Shown: positions 6,416 to 16,099, counted from the first letter of the stretch. The stretch: 64,000 bases of DNA from Putridiphycobacter sp045110285 (GCA_045110285.1 JBGCGA010000012.1:1-64000); one strand, 5' to 3'. Notes: generated by a model from the letters alone, not told the origin. Numbers and translations are program-made.

Positions 6416-8122
6416 TTATCTAATAGTCATATTAGGCGTGCTAAATCTAATACCAATATTGTGAGAAACAAAATTTTCTTGCAAAAATTCTGATTCTGTC
6501 ATGTCAACTTGGTACGTTAATTTAAACGCTTTAAATTTTAAACCTACTGAAGCTGCATATTCATTGTTGGATGAATATGAAGCACCAAGGGTTAACCAAT
6601 TAAATTGAGCAGTTGCACCTGCCCAAGCTTCTTTCTTAGTTCCTTTTTGATAATAAGTCAAAAACGGACTTAATGTTGTTCTTTTGTTACGCGACTGATA
6701 ATCAAAACCAATTACACCAGTAATAATATGTGGAGATTGCACCGCAAGGTCAAATTCAGAACCATAAATTCTTTCATCATGTCCAGCTAAATTATCTACA
6801 AAACCGCCCACGTAAAACCAATCGGTATTCAATACAAACCCAACACCATAATCCTTATACCATGAATCGTTACGTACTGATTGTGTTATTTCTCCTTGAT
6901 TAAATACTCTACCTCTGTCAAATTCGATTGCTGAAGCGCTTTGCGCACCTTCTATATTTCTTGCATTTCTTCCCATGGTTACCTTAATGGCAGGCTCAAA
7001 AACAACATGTTTACCCAAGGCGAATTTTGGAGAGTAATATAAATTGGCAGTCATGTTTTGATATTCTCCGTTCTGATACTGTCCATATACTAAGCTTCCG
7101 CCAATTCCACCGCGGGCCCCTTTGCTATATGAATCAAAGTACAAGCTACTTAATTGACTATTTACATCACTTCCAGTCCACTGATTTCTATAATCAGCTC
7201 CCATTCTAAAATTGCCTCCACTACCTGTGAAGCCAGGATTAAAGTTGAGTACATTTTTATTAGGTACTAGTAATTCTGGGTCTCTTAAATTTACCAAAGC
7301 AATTGGGTAGCCCGAAATATTGTCTATTTTGTTTAAAATTCTTTTAATTCGAAACATGAGCAGAGATGTTGTATTCTTTTTAAATTCTGTATCCAAAGGT
7401 GATGCATCAAAACTTGGATTCAAATTGTAAGATCCTGAATAATCGTTCGAATTTCCTTTGATCTTATCTGAATCAATTTTTCTATTTTTTTTCTGGCTGT
7501 CTGATTTTTTTGCAGGCGAACCACCTGCAGAATAAAAGTTGCGGTAAAATTGATTGTCTGTTTCTGCTGCTAATTCGCTATCTGAATTTGACTCACTGCT
7601 TGAACTATTAGAAAAACTGTTGTTAAAGTTTGACTTTTCTATGCCATTGCGATTCGTCTTCTGTTCAAAATTACTATTATTCAAAGCCTTTGCAGCAGCC
7701 TCCGAAATAAATGAATTTTGAGTGATTTGATTAGCTGCTATAAGAGGCCTTGTAGTTTGCGGCGACAAATACCTGTCTGCTTTAATGTCGCTATTCGTTA
7801 ACGATCGGCTATGGTAAGTTTGATTACTTTTATTTAATGATCGATTAGCAAGCCCAATTCCTCCTCCTATGGTTAACAGTAAAATAAGAATGGCTGCCCA
7901 GTTTTTCCATGAAGCAAAAGCACCTTTTTCTTTCAAAAGCGAATTCATTTGCGGATATTCCATTTCTTCCTTTCGGACAAAGGCATTATCCCAAGCTTCA
8001 ACATCTTGCGAAAAATTGGGATTGGCTAACATAAAAGCTTCAAAATAGGCAGCTTCTTCAGCCGACAAATTGCCTTCTTTGTAGTTAAACATCCAACGAT
8101 CAAAATTTCCAGGAATTCTCAT
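6416..8122 (-). CDS. Transmembrane anti-sigma factor fused to a PorP/SprF-like domain
   Basis: A 568-residue two-part protein. Residues 1-70 resemble the cytoplasmic arm of a Bacteroidota anti-sigma factor (WMFNYKEGNLSAEEAAYFEAF...WDNAFV). Residues about 74-92 form one transmembrane helix. A Ser/Asn-rich linker spans about 95-255. From about 258 the sequence is PorP/SprF-like: VLNFNPGFTG (291-300) and YRNQW (311-315) match the family signature, followed by barrel-like strands to the end. The frame is uninterrupted, so the fusion is real in this sequence. The gene lies 23 nt after an ECF sigma factor and 7 nt before a normal PorP/SprF. A likely role is holding the sigma factor and releasing it according to an outer-membrane state; this is inference. 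Confidence 0.85.
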   Translation of the reverse strand: MRIPGNFDRWMFNYKEGNLSAEEAAYFEAFMLANPNFSQDVEAWDNAFVRKEEMEYPQMNSLLKEKGAFASWKNWAAILILLLTIGGGIGLANRSLNKSNQTYHSRSLTNSDIKADRYLSPQTTRPLIAANQITQNSFISEAAAKALNNSNFEQKTNRNGIEKSNFNNSFSNSSSSESNSDSELAAETDNQFYRNFYSAGGSPAKKSDSQKKNRKIDSDKIKGNSNDYSGSYNLNPSFDASPLDTEFKKNTTSLLMFRIKRILNKIDNISGYPIALVNLRDPELLVPNKNVLNFNPGFTGSGGNFRMGADYRNQWTGSDVNSQLSSLYFDSYSKGARGGIGGSLVYGQYQNGEYQNMTANLYYSPKFALGKHVVFEPAIKVTMGRNARNIEGAQSASAIEFDRGRVFNQGEITQSVRNDSWYKDYGVGFVLNTDWFYVGGFVDNLAGHDERIYGSEFDLAVQSPHIITGVIGFDYQSRNKRTTLSPFLTYYQKGTKKEAWAGATAQFNWLTLGASYSSNNEYAASVGLKFKAFKLTYQVDMTESEFLQENFVSHNIGIRFSTPNMTIR

Positions 8123-8145
8123 TCAATTGCCCTATTCAGTGTCTT

Positions 8146-8667
8146 TTAGGCATGCTTTCTTTCGAGCATGTCTAGGTTTTTCAATTTTTTCTTCATTTTA
8201 TTTCTGGCTCTGAACAAATATACTTTAACCTGAGACTCTGTTAATTCCAAAATCTCTCCTATCTCTTTGTAATCGTACCCTTCAAGGTCTCTTAACAAAA
8301 TGATAGATTTTTGAACTGGTGGTAAAATTGCCAGGCTATGCTCTACAATTTCCATCAATTCAAACTGATGTATTTGACATTTTTCAGTTGAATCAGATCT
8401 TAATTCATCCACATACGATAAACGATTGCGGCGTTTGATATAATTTAACATGGTGTTGTGAGCAGTAGTAAATAACCACGATTTTGACTTTTCAAAATCA
8501 ACCTTTTTACGGTTTTTCCACAACTTTTCAAATACATCTTGTACAATATCGTCAGCGTCAGGTTTGGACCGCAGATACTTAAGACAGTATCCGTATAATC
8601 GGCCTGATAAACTTTTAACAACGCTATTGTACTCTTTTCTATTCAAGTTTAAGTGTTTGTTCAGCAC
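8146..8667 (-). CDS. ECF-type RNA polymerase sigma-70 factor
   Basis: A 173-residue sigma factor with region 2 (LYGYCLKYLRSKPDADDIVQDVF, including the DDIVQD core-binding motif, then WLFTTAHNTMLNYIKRR) and region 4 (DLEGYDYKEIGEIL...VKVYLFRARNKMKKKL, the -35 helix-turn-helix). It lacks region 3 and any extra domain. The start is GTG at 8667, as an in-frame stop lies three codons upstream. It is the first gene of an operon with an anti-sigma/PorP fusion and a PorP/SprF gene, so it probably controls this operon and other envelope genes. Confidence 0.94.
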   Translation of the reverse strand: MLNKHLNLNRKEYNSVVKSLSGRLYGYCLKYLRSKPDADDIVQDVFEKLWKNRKKVDFEKSKSWLFTTAHNTMLNYIKRRNRLSYVDELRSDSTEKCQIHQFELMEIVEHSLAILPPVQKSIILLRDLEGYDYKEIGEILELTESQVKVYLFRARNKMKKKLKNLDMLERKHA

Positions 8668-8814
8668 CGTAAGCTAAAACAATTGAAACCTCTTAAAAGT
8701 TACAGGTGCATGAATTTTTTTTTAAATATAATGAATTTGAATTTTTCTGAAGCCATAAATTCAGAATTATTCCTAAATTTAACAATATCAAAAAACGCTA
8801 ACTCAATTAAAATC

Positions 8815-10578
8815 ATGGAACATATTACCCGCCTATTTGAAATACCGTATTACCAATTAGAGAAGTATCCGCAGTCTGTTGCTTTTTCTGACAAAATAGA
8901 TGGGGAATGGAAAACCATAGATACTCAGACCTATATCGATAAGTCGAATGCCATGAGTCGTGGACTATTAAAGGCAGGTATTCAAGTGGGAGATAAAATT
9001 GCAATCATTTCAAATAACCGTTCAGAATGGCATATTTGTGATATTGGAATTCAACAAGTTGGGGCCATTAGCGTTCCTGTTTATCCCACTATTTCTAAAG
9101 AGGACTATTCTTTTATCTTTAATGATGCTAGCATCAAATTTTGCATTGTTGCCAATGAAGAATTGTTTGACAAAGTGAATGCCATCAAAAATGAAGTTAA
9201 AACACTGGAAGCTATTTATGCTTTTGATGATATAGGAGGTGCAATCGATTTTATTGAATTGTTGGAATCAGCCAATACGGATTTAGATGTGGAATTGGAG
9301 AAAAGAAAAGCTGCTATTAAAGGAGAAGACTTAGTTACATTAATATACACATCAGGTACGACTGGAAATCCAAAAGGCGTGATGCTGACTCATGCCAACA
9401 TTATGGCGAATGTACATGGCAGTATCCCCAGAATTCCAGTTGACAACAAACATAAAGCACTGAGTTTCCTGCCTGTTTGCCATGTTTATGAAAGAATGCT
9501 TTTATACCTCTATCAAATTTTAGGTATTTCTGTTTACTTTGCTGAAAACATGGATACCATTGGTGACAATTTAAAAGAAGTTAAACCTCACGTATTTACT
9601 GCAGTTCCAAGATTGTTAGAAAAAGTGTATGACAAAATAATTGCCAAAGGTGATGCTTTAACCGGGGTTAAACGCAAGCTCTTTTTCTGGGCTGTTGAAT
9701 TGGGAAATGAATATGATGTAAAAGGAAAATCTAGCCTCTATCATTTTAAGTTGAAAATTGCCCGAAAGTTAATTTTTAGTAAGTGGCAAGAAGCGTTAGG
9801 AGGGCAAGTAATTGTAGTCCCTTGCGGAAGTGCCGCATTGCAACCAAGACTAGCACGGGCCTTTTTTGCAGCCGGCATACCAGTATTAGAAGGGTACGGC
9901 TTAACTGAAACTTCGCCTGTATTGAGCGTGAATTATTTAGGTGATGGAAATTTAATGTTTGGAACAACAGGTAAACCATTGCATAATGTAGAAATTAAAA
10001 TTGCTGAAGATGGTGAAATTTTAGCAAAAGGACCCAATGTCATGTCAGGATACTATAATAATCCAGAAAAAACGGCTGAAGAATTTACTGAAGATGGATG
10101 GTTTAAAACAGGTGATATAGGACAGATAGAACCTGGAGGTTTCATTAAAATTACCGATCGAAAAAAAGAAATGTTTAAGACCTCTGGCGGAAAGTATATT
10201 GCACCTCAGGTCATGGAAAATAAGTTTAAAGAGTCTAGATTCATAGAACAAATAATGGTAGTTGGAGAGTCTCAAAAACACCCTGCTGCTTTAATTGTTC
10301 CCACTTTCGAATTTCTTGCTGAATGGGCTAAGAGAAAAGGCATTACCGGTGTTGACACTTGGGATAAACTGATAAAAAATGACAAGGTAATTAGTAGAAT
10401 AGGAAAAGAAGTTGACTTTTACAACGACCAATTCGGAAGCTTTGAGCAAATTAAAAAGTTTGAGTTAGTGCCTGAGCAGTGGACAGTTGAATCCGGTGAA
10501 TTAACACCAACAATGAAACCAAAAAGAAAAGTGGTAAAAGCTAAATACCAAGTAATGATTGAAAATATTTATGCCTAA
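8815..10578 (+). CDS. Long-chain fatty acid--CoA ligase (AMP-forming)
   Basis: An adenylate-forming enzyme of 587 residues that activates fatty acids with ATP and CoA. Motifs: the P-loop-like YTSGTTGNPKG near residue 178, the A5 motif GYGLTET, TGDIG with the ribose-binding Asp, and DRKKEMFKTSGGKYIAP toward the C-terminus. An earlier in-frame start at 8653 exists but would run into the divergent sigma-factor start and add a segment without family similarity, so MEHITRLFEIP is taken as the N-terminus. The stop overlaps that of a convergent cytochrome gene by 4 nt. Likely cytoplasmic or membrane-peripheral, for beta-oxidation or phospholipid synthesis. Confidence 0.94.
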   Translation: MEHITRLFEIPYYQLEKYPQSVAFSDKIDGEWKTIDTQTYIDKSNAMSRGLLKAGIQVGDKIAIISNNRSEWHICDIGIQQVGAISVPVYPTISKEDYSFIFNDASIKFCIVANEELFDKVNAIKNEVKTLEAIYAFDDIGGAIDFIELLESANTDLDVELEKRKAAIKGEDLVTLIYTSGTTGNPKGVMLTHANIMANVHGSIPRIPVDNKHKALSFLPVCHVYERMLLYLYQILGISVYFAENMDTIGDNLKEVKPHVFTAVPRLLEKVYDKIIAKGDALTGVKRKLFFWAVELGNEYDVKGKSSLYHFKLKIARKLIFSKWQEALGGQVIVVPCGSAALQPRLARAFFAAGIPVLEGYGLTETSPVLSVNYLGDGNLMFGTTGKPLHNVEIKIAEDGEILAKGPNVMSGYYNNPEKTAEEFTEDGWFKTGDIGQIEPGGFIKITDRKKEMFKTSGGKYIAPQVMENKFKESRFIEQIMVVGESQKHPAALIVPTFEFLAEWAKRKGITGVDTWDKLIKNDKVISRIGKEVDFYNDQFGSFEQIKKFELVPEQWTVESGELTPTMKPKRKVVKAKYQVMIENIYA

Positions 10579-10904
10579 TCTTTCAGATATCGAATCCAGT
10601 TCAATAGCACTATTTCCTCTGCTTTTGTCAGCTTAAAATCTTTTCCTTTAGGCATTCTTTTTTTGATGAAAACTTGATTTTCTATAGCAAGATGATACGT
10701 TGACATATTATCAAATGTAAAAACGACTTTTTTCTTTTTCTGGTGGCAAATATTGCATTTGTTCTCCAGAATTTTCAGCACCTCAATAGAATCTGACTGA
10801 GCATTGGTAGACTTTTCAAATGTACCGGTTTTTAATGCCAATATTGAACTGCTTTGAAGAACAGTAAACACAGCAATAAAAAAGAAAGATAAAAATACTT
10901 TCAT
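10575..10904 (-). CDS. Small monoheme cytochrome c
   Basis: A 109-residue exported protein with a signal peptide (about 1-23). A single heme-attachment motif CNICH is at residues 50-54, and a candidate axial Met lies in KKRMPKGKD. The C-terminal helix (LTKAEEIVLLNWIRYL) matches the usual ending of small class I cytochrome c-like domains. It would carry electrons in the periplasm; its partner is unknown. It converges on the acyl-CoA ligase with a 4-nt overlap. Confidence 0.85.
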   Translation of the reverse strand: MKVFLSFFFIAVFTVLQSSSILALKTGTFEKSTNAQSDSIEVLKILENKCNICHQKKKKVVFTFDNMSTYHLAIENQVFIKKRMPKGKDFKLTKAEEIVLLNWIRYLKD

Positions 10905-10933
10905 TTAGCAAAAATAAGGAAACTAAATCATTT

Positions 10934-11899
10934 TTAAGGGTGGATTAAATTTACTGCAAAAATATCTGTAAACCATAGCGCTGTAAATCTATGGCTACTT
11001 TTTACTAAAGGTTTTTTGCCATAAAAAAAAGCGTACTTGAAACCAATGTAGTGATGTTTAGATGAAACTCTTTTCTGTGTATAAGTATCAGCCAGTGATA
11101 GAAGGCCATTTTTAAAATAATGAAAATCAGTTCTTTCAACACGTCTTTTATCACTTCCACTCCAATTGACTAAGCTCCACCCTACTTTTGCTGTAATATC
11201 CTGTCCTTTGTAACTAAAAAAGAACTCATTTATTTGCTTATCTCTTTCACCTAACCACTGCTCAGTGGTCATAATTTTTTGATATTGGTTATATTGCAAA
11301 TAATGATTGAGCTCTAAATGCTTCATATGCTCGACTGTTGGGTTTTCTTTAATAATTTTCACTTGCTTTAGCAAACCTTCTTTACTGTATGAAAAACCAG
11401 TTCTTAACTTTACCACAAATGCCTCCACATTTCTGCTTAATAATTGCATAGCCTTATTAAAAATCAAGTTATTTGTTCTGTATTTTAATGTGCCATTTAA
11501 AAACTCTTCACGTAAAATATTAGTTAAAAAATCGAATTGCAGACGCCATTTTTTTCGCATGATCACATTTTGGCGTTCATCTAAATAATGATACTCTTTT
11601 TCTCTATAATAAACAGCATCTTTATTATATTTATAAGTAATAACCCGTTCAGGAACAGTATCAGAATGAAAATAGTAATCAAATACTTTGACTAAGCGGC
11701 CTTCCATGTCAAATTCAAGTTTGTATTTTGTTTGCTTATTGTTAAACAAGCTGTCAGTAGCCTTATAAATTGTTAGAGATTGTATATGACGTTCCTTAAA
11801 AAAGGATTGCAAAACAAATGCTTTATATTCCACATTAAAATCTTGCGCACTACTACTTAAAAGTAGTGAGCAGAATAAAAGTAGACTTAAAAACTTCAT
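10934..11899 (-). CDS. Exported protein of unknown function
   Basis: About 321 residues beginning MKFLSLLLFCSLLLSSSAQ, a signal peptide. A GTG start at 11920 would add seven residues ahead of it; the ATG is preferred because the signal peptide then begins normally. The mature part is rich in charged and aromatic residues with repeated K-Y and Y-K-Y strand patterns (ITYKYNKDAVYY, EKEYHYLDE), suggesting a periplasmic or outer-membrane-associated beta-rich protein. No known domain recognised. It lies 29 nt upstream of the cytochrome c gene on the same strand. Confidence 0.7.
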   Translation of the reverse strand: MKFLSLLLFCSLLLSSSAQDFNVEYKAFVLQSFFKERHIQSLTIYKATDSLFNNKQTKYKLEFDMEGRLVKVFDYYFHSDTVPERVITYKYNKDAVYYREKEYHYLDERQNVIMRKKWRLQFDFLTNILREEFLNGTLKYRTNNLIFNKAMQLLSRNVEAFVVKLRTGFSYSKEGLLKQVKIIKENPTVEHMKHLELNHYLQYNQYQKIMTTEQWLGERDKQINEFFFSYKGQDITAKVGWSLVNWSGSDKRRVERTDFHYFKNGLLSLADTYTQKRVSSKHHYIGFKYAFFYGKKPLVKSSHRFTALWFTDIFAVNLIHP

Positions 11900-12110
11900 A
11901 AAATAAGGCAGGTTTGCCACGAATATAATTGATATAGTTCCATAGTTTTAATGTAAAAAACATTAGTATTCACAAGGAATTTTTAATTCCAGAAAAAAAT
12001 AGGCCTTAATTAGCTTATTATATATGCTTTAATGTCATAATCCTGAATAGTCTAGTTTGAAGTGTATGCCATTATATTGATTCAACAATAGCTAAACCAC
12101 TTACTTTTTC

Positions 12111-12118
12111 TAATTTTG
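12111..12118 (+). promoter_or_regulatory. -7 promoter box of the ABC-F gene
   Basis: TAATTTTG fits the Bacteroidota -7 consensus TAnnTTTG, 20 nt upstream of the ABC-F start codon. No good -33 TTG at the expected spacing. Confidence 0.5.
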
Positions 12119-12138
12119 CCGCTTTAAATACAAATTGT

Positions 12139-13776
12139 ATGATTTCAGTAGACAGTTTAGGGGTTGATTTTAGTGGTTCAACACTTTTTGATGATATTTC
12201 TTTTGTAATCAATGAAACAGACAAAATTGCACTGATGGGCAAAAATGGAGCTGGAAAATCGACTTTAATGAAAATTATTGCTGGTGAATCTAAGCCAAAC
12301 AGAGGAGCAATTAGAGCACCTAAAGATGCCGTTATTGCCTATCTACCTCAACACTTGTTAACGGATGATAATTGTACCGTTTTTGAAGAAGCTTCAAAAG
12401 CTTTTCAGCATATATTCGATATGCAAACTGAAATGGAAATATTAAATAAGGCACTTGAAACCAGAACGGACTATGAATCCAAAGCATACATGGATATCAT
12501 AGAAAAAGTAACTGAACTTGGTGAAAAATTTTATGCGATAGAAGAAATAAATTATGATGCTGAAGTAGAAAAAGCATTGCAAGGTTTAGGTTTCAAACGG
12601 GCAGACTTTACCCGGCCTACTTCTGAGTTTTCTGGTGGTTGGAGAATGCGAATAGAATTGGTAAAAATATTGCTTCAAAAGCCTGATATAATACTGCTTG
12701 ATGAACCTACCAACCATGTAGACATTGAATCTGTGATTTGGTTAGAAGACTTTTTACTGAATAAAGCCAAAGCAGTGGTTGTTATTAGCCACGATAAAGC
12801 ATTTATTGATAATATCACAAACCGAACGGTTGAAATTACAATGGGTAGAATTTATGATTACAAAGCTAACTATTCGCACTACCTTCAGCTAAGAGAAGAA
12901 AGAAGAGCTCAACAAATCAAACAATATCAGGAACAGCAAAAAATAATTGCAGACAATCAGGCATTTATTGACAGGTTTAAAGGTACCTACTCTAAAACCA
13001 ACCAAGTGAGCTCACGAGAGCGAATGCTTGAAAAAATGAAAATTATTGAGATTGATGATATAGATACCTCTGCTTTAAAATTACGATTTCCTCCTTCTCA
13101 GCGATCTGGCGACTATCCAGTTACCGCAAAAGAGTTAACTAAGTCTTACGGCGAACATATTGTTTTTAAAGACGCAAACCTATCCATTTCTCGTGGCGAA
13201 AAAGTATCATTTGTTGGTCGAAACGGTGAGGGAAAATCAACCATGATAAAAGCCATTATGGGTGAAATTGAGTTTGAAGGAGAATGTGGACTGGGTCACA
13301 ATGCGAAAGTCGGTTATTTTGCACAAAACCAAGCAGCATTGCTCGATTCTGATTTAACCGTTTTTCAAACAGTAGATCAGGTTGCCGTTGGCGATATTAG
13401 AACGCAAATAAAAAATATTTTGGGTCGTTTTATGTTTAGTGGAGATGCATTAGACAAAAAAGTTGGTCAATTGTCAGGAGGAGAAAGAACAAGACTGGCC
13501 ATGGTCAAATTGTTACTTGAACCCGTAAATGTTCTAATTTTAGACGAACCGACAAATCACCTTGACTTGAAATCGAAAGAAGTTTTAAAAGAAGCTTTAC
13601 TAAACTTTGATGGAACTTTAATTCTAGTTTCTCACGACAGAGATTTTTTGACTGGTTTATCAGAAAAAGTATTTGAATTTAAGGAAAAAAGGGTGATTGA
13701 ACATTTTGAGTCAATTGATGAATTTCTGAAAAGAAATAGAATTGAGAATTTAAAAGAAATTGATTTAATGAAGTAA
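12139..13776 (+). CDS. ABC-F family ATPase (ribosome-associated type)
   Basis: A 545-residue protein with two fused ABC domains and no membrane segment. Domain 1 has Walker A GKNGAGKST (residues 34-42), signature SGGWRMR and Walker B IILLDEPTNHVD. Domain 2 has Walker A GRNGEGKST (about 360-368), signature LSGGERTR and Walker B VLILDEPTNHLD. The charged linker between them (about 240-320) is the P-site tRNA interaction motif region of ABC-F proteins, which act on ribosomes in translation or antibiotic protection. The subfamily is closest in appearance to the housekeeping YbiT/Uup/YdiF type; resistance cannot be inferred. A hairpin terminator follows. Confidence 0.93.
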   Translation: MISVDSLGVDFSGSTLFDDISFVINETDKIALMGKNGAGKSTLMKIIAGESKPNRGAIRAPKDAVIAYLPQHLLTDDNCTVFEEASKAFQHIFDMQTEMEILNKALETRTDYESKAYMDIIEKVTELGEKFYAIEEINYDAEVEKALQGLGFKRADFTRPTSEFSGGWRMRIELVKILLQKPDIILLDEPTNHVDIESVIWLEDFLLNKAKAVVVISHDKAFIDNITNRTVEITMGRIYDYKANYSHYLQLREERRAQQIKQYQEQQKIIADNQAFIDRFKGTYSKTNQVSSRERMLEKMKIIEIDDIDTSALKLRFPPSQRSGDYPVTAKELTKSYGEHIVFKDANLSISRGEKVSFVGRNGEGKSTMIKAIMGEIEFEGECGLGHNAKVGYFAQNQAALLDSDLTVFQTVDQVAVGDIRTQIKNILGRFMFSGDALDKKVGQLSGGERTRLAMVKLLLEPVNVLILDEPTNHLDLKSKEVLKEALLNFDGTLILVSHDRDFLTGLSEKVFEFKEKRVIEHFESIDEFLKRNRIENLKEIDLMK

Positions 13777-13781
13777 AAAAA

Positions 13782-13812
13782 GCCACCAGTAATAAAACTA
13801 GTGGCCTTTTTA
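13782..13812 (+). terminator. Rho-independent terminator after the ABC-F gene
   Basis: GCCACCAGT (13782-13790) pairs with ACTAGTGGC (13797-13805) with one mismatch and a 6-nt loop, followed by CTTTTT. The A-run on the left side lets it serve the convergent katG gene too. Confidence 0.85.
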
Positions 13813-13831
13813 TATTAAATGCTTTTCGAAC

Positions 13832-16099
13832 TTATTTGTGAGTCAAATCAAATCGGTCTAAATTCATCACTTTTGTCCAGGCAGCAATAAAGTCTTTTAC
13901 AAATTTTTCTTTGCTATCTGCGCTTGCATATACTTCGGATAAAGCTCGTAATTCTGAATGTGAACCAAAAATTAAATCGGCTCTAGTCGCAGTGTATTTT
14001 ACCTGTTCTGACCCTCTAATTTTACCAACAAAAATTTCATTGTCAGAATCTATTGGGTTCCATTCTATATCCATGTCCAATAATTTAATAAAAAATGAAT
14101 TATCTAAAACCAATGTTGATTCCGATAAAACACCAAGTTTTGAACCATTATAATTTGCACCCAATGCTCGCATTCCTCCTAACAAGACAGTCATTTCTGG
14201 TGCAGTTAATCTTAGCAATTGCGCTTTATCTACCAATAACTCCTCAGTTGAAACGGTATATTTTGTTTTCAAGTAATTTCTGAAACCATCAGCTATTGGC
14301 TCCAACAAATCAAAAGCGGCTACATTTGTCATTTCTTGCGAAGCGTCCATTCTGCCTGGTGTAAAAGAAACTGAAAAATTAAACCCTGCATTTTTAATCG
14401 CATTTTCTAGGCCTACATTACCTGCTAAAACAATTAGATCTGCCATTGAAACCTGAACAGTATTTGTGGAATTGAAATCCTTTTGGATCTCCTCCAAAAC
14501 TTTTAAAACTTTGGCAAGCTGCATTGGATTGTTTACTTCCCAATCTTTTTGTGGAGCCAAACGTATTCGAGCGCCATTTGCCCCCCCTCTTCTATCGGAG
14601 TGTCTATAAGTTGAGGCAGATGCCCATGCAGTACTGACCATTTCAACAATTGTCAAATCACTGCTGGAAATTGCTGCCTTTAACTTATTAATATCTGCAA
14701 TGGTAACCTCTTTTCCTGTGCTTACAGGAATTGGATCTTGCCAAACAAACGTTTCTACCGGTACGTCTGGTCCCAAATAAGTTGTGTTTGGTCCCATATC
14801 ACGGTGAATTAATTTAAACCATGCTTTTGCAAATGCCATTTCAAATTCTTCAGGGTTTTCGTAGAAACGGCGAGAGATTTTGTTGTACACTGGGTCTTCC
14901 CTTAAAGACAAATCAGTAGTTAACATAGTGGGCTTGTGCATTTTTTCACTGTCAAAAGCATCAGGCACCATCATTTTGGGGTTTATGGCTTCCCATTGGT
15001 GAGCTCCTGCTGGACTTTTTGTCAATTCCCATTCGTTTTCAAATAAATTGAAGAAATACAAATGACTCCACTGCGCTGGGGTTGAAGTCCAGATCACTTC
15101 TAATCCGGAGGTAATAGCATCCGCCCCTTTGCCTGATTTGTAGTCACTTTTCCATCCTAAACCTTGTGCCTGAATTGGTGCACCTTCGGGTTCTGGACCC
15201 ACATGTGAGGCTGGACCTGCACCATGAGTTTTTCCCAATGTATGTCCACCCGCAATAAGTGCCACTGTTTCTTCGTCATTCATACCCATTCTACCAAAAG
15301 TTTCTCTGATATCTTTTGCTGCTAAAAGTGGATCTGGATGACCATTGGGGCCTTCCGGGTTTACATAAATTAATCCCATTTGTACTGCAGCTAAAGGATT
15401 TTCTAGCGCACCATCTTCATCATAACGGTCATCATTTGCTAGCCACTTTTGCTCGTTGCCCCAGTAAACATCTAATTCAGGCTCCCATGTATCTTCTCGA
15501 CCCGCAGCAAAACCAATGGTTTTAAACCCCATTGATTCAAGTGCGACATTACCTGTCAGAACCATTAAATCTGCCCATGATATTTTATTTCCATACTTCT
15601 GTTTCACGGGCCATATTAAACGTCTGGCTTTATCTAAGTTACCATTATCTGGCCAACTATTTAATGGCGCAAATCGCTGCTGACCTGATCTTGACCCACC
15701 ACGACCGTCGCCAGTTCTGTAAGTGCCAGCACTATGCCATGCCATTCTTATAAATAATCCTCCATAGTTACCATAATCTGCTGGCCACCAGTCTTGAGAA
15801 TTAGTCAAGGTCTTTTTAATATCTGCCTTAAGACTATCAAAATTTATGGTTCTAAAAGACTCAATGTAATTGAAATTAGCATCCATAGGATTTGACATAC
15901 TAGAATTCTGCCTTAAGAGGGCTAGATTTAACTGATTAGGCCAAATGTCAGCATTAGCACTGGCTACTTTATTAGATTTACTTTTTGCTGTAGCACCCGT
16001 ATAACCGTCAGCTTCTGCCATTTTATCAGACTCATTTCCACAACCGATAAAGACTAATCCAAATAGAGAAATTGCGCTGAATAAAAATAGTTTTTTCAT
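13832..16099 (-). CDS. katG: Catalase-peroxidase with a lipoprotein signal
   Basis: A 755-residue bifunctional heme enzyme that removes hydrogen peroxide. The N-terminal catalytic domain has RMAWHSAGTYR (distal Arg, Trp, His), YVNPEGPNG (Tyr of the Met-Tyr-Trp adduct), FGRMGMNDEE (its Met) and GGHTLGKTHG with the proximal His near residue 283. The degenerate C-terminal half (about 440-755, starting near FVWQDPIP) is complete. Unusually, the N-terminus is a lipoprotein signal: charged start, hydrophobic stretch and lipobox FIGC with Cys20, followed by a low-complexity linker. The protein would be anchored in the envelope rather than cytoplasmic. Upstream (16100-16303) no clear promoter or operator was recognised. 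Confidence 0.96.
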   Translation of the reverse strand: MKKLFLFSAISLFGLVFIGCGNESDKMAEADGYTGATAKSKSNKVASANADIWPNQLNLALLRQNSSMSNPMDANFNYIESFRTINFDSLKADIKKTLTNSQDWWPADYGNYGGLFIRMAWHSAGTYRTGDGRGGSRSGQQRFAPLNSWPDNGNLDKARRLIWPVKQKYGNKISWADLMVLTGNVALESMGFKTIGFAAGREDTWEPELDVYWGNEQKWLANDDRYDEDGALENPLAAVQMGLIYVNPEGPNGHPDPLLAAKDIRETFGRMGMNDEETVALIAGGHTLGKTHGAGPASHVGPEPEGAPIQAQGLGWKSDYKSGKGADAITSGLEVIWTSTPAQWSHLYFFNLFENEWELTKSPAGAHQWEAINPKMMVPDAFDSEKMHKPTMLTTDLSLREDPVYNKISRRFYENPEEFEMAFAKAWFKLIHRDMGPNTTYLGPDVPVETFVWQDPIPVSTGKEVTIADINKLKAAISSSDLTIVEMVSTAWASASTYRHSDRRGGANGARIRLAPQKDWEVNNPMQLAKVLKVLEEIQKDFNSTNTVQVSMADLIVLAGNVGLENAIKNAGFNFSVSFTPGRMDASQEMTNVAAFDLLEPIADGFRNYLKTKYTVSTEELLVDKAQLLRLTAPEMTVLLGGMRALGANYNGSKLGVLSESTLVLDNSFFIKLLDMDIEWNPIDSDNEIFVGKIRGSEQVKYTATRADLIFGSHSELRALSEVYASADSKEKFVKDFIAAWTKVMNLDRFDLTHK

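Noticed and set aside
8653..8814. N-terminal extension of the acyl-CoA ligase
   Set aside because: Overlaps the divergent sigma-factor start and has no similarity to the family; ATG 8815 matches the usual start.
11307..11588. A 93-codon plus-strand frame
   Set aside because: Antisense to a longer exported-protein gene; low-complexity and no start context.
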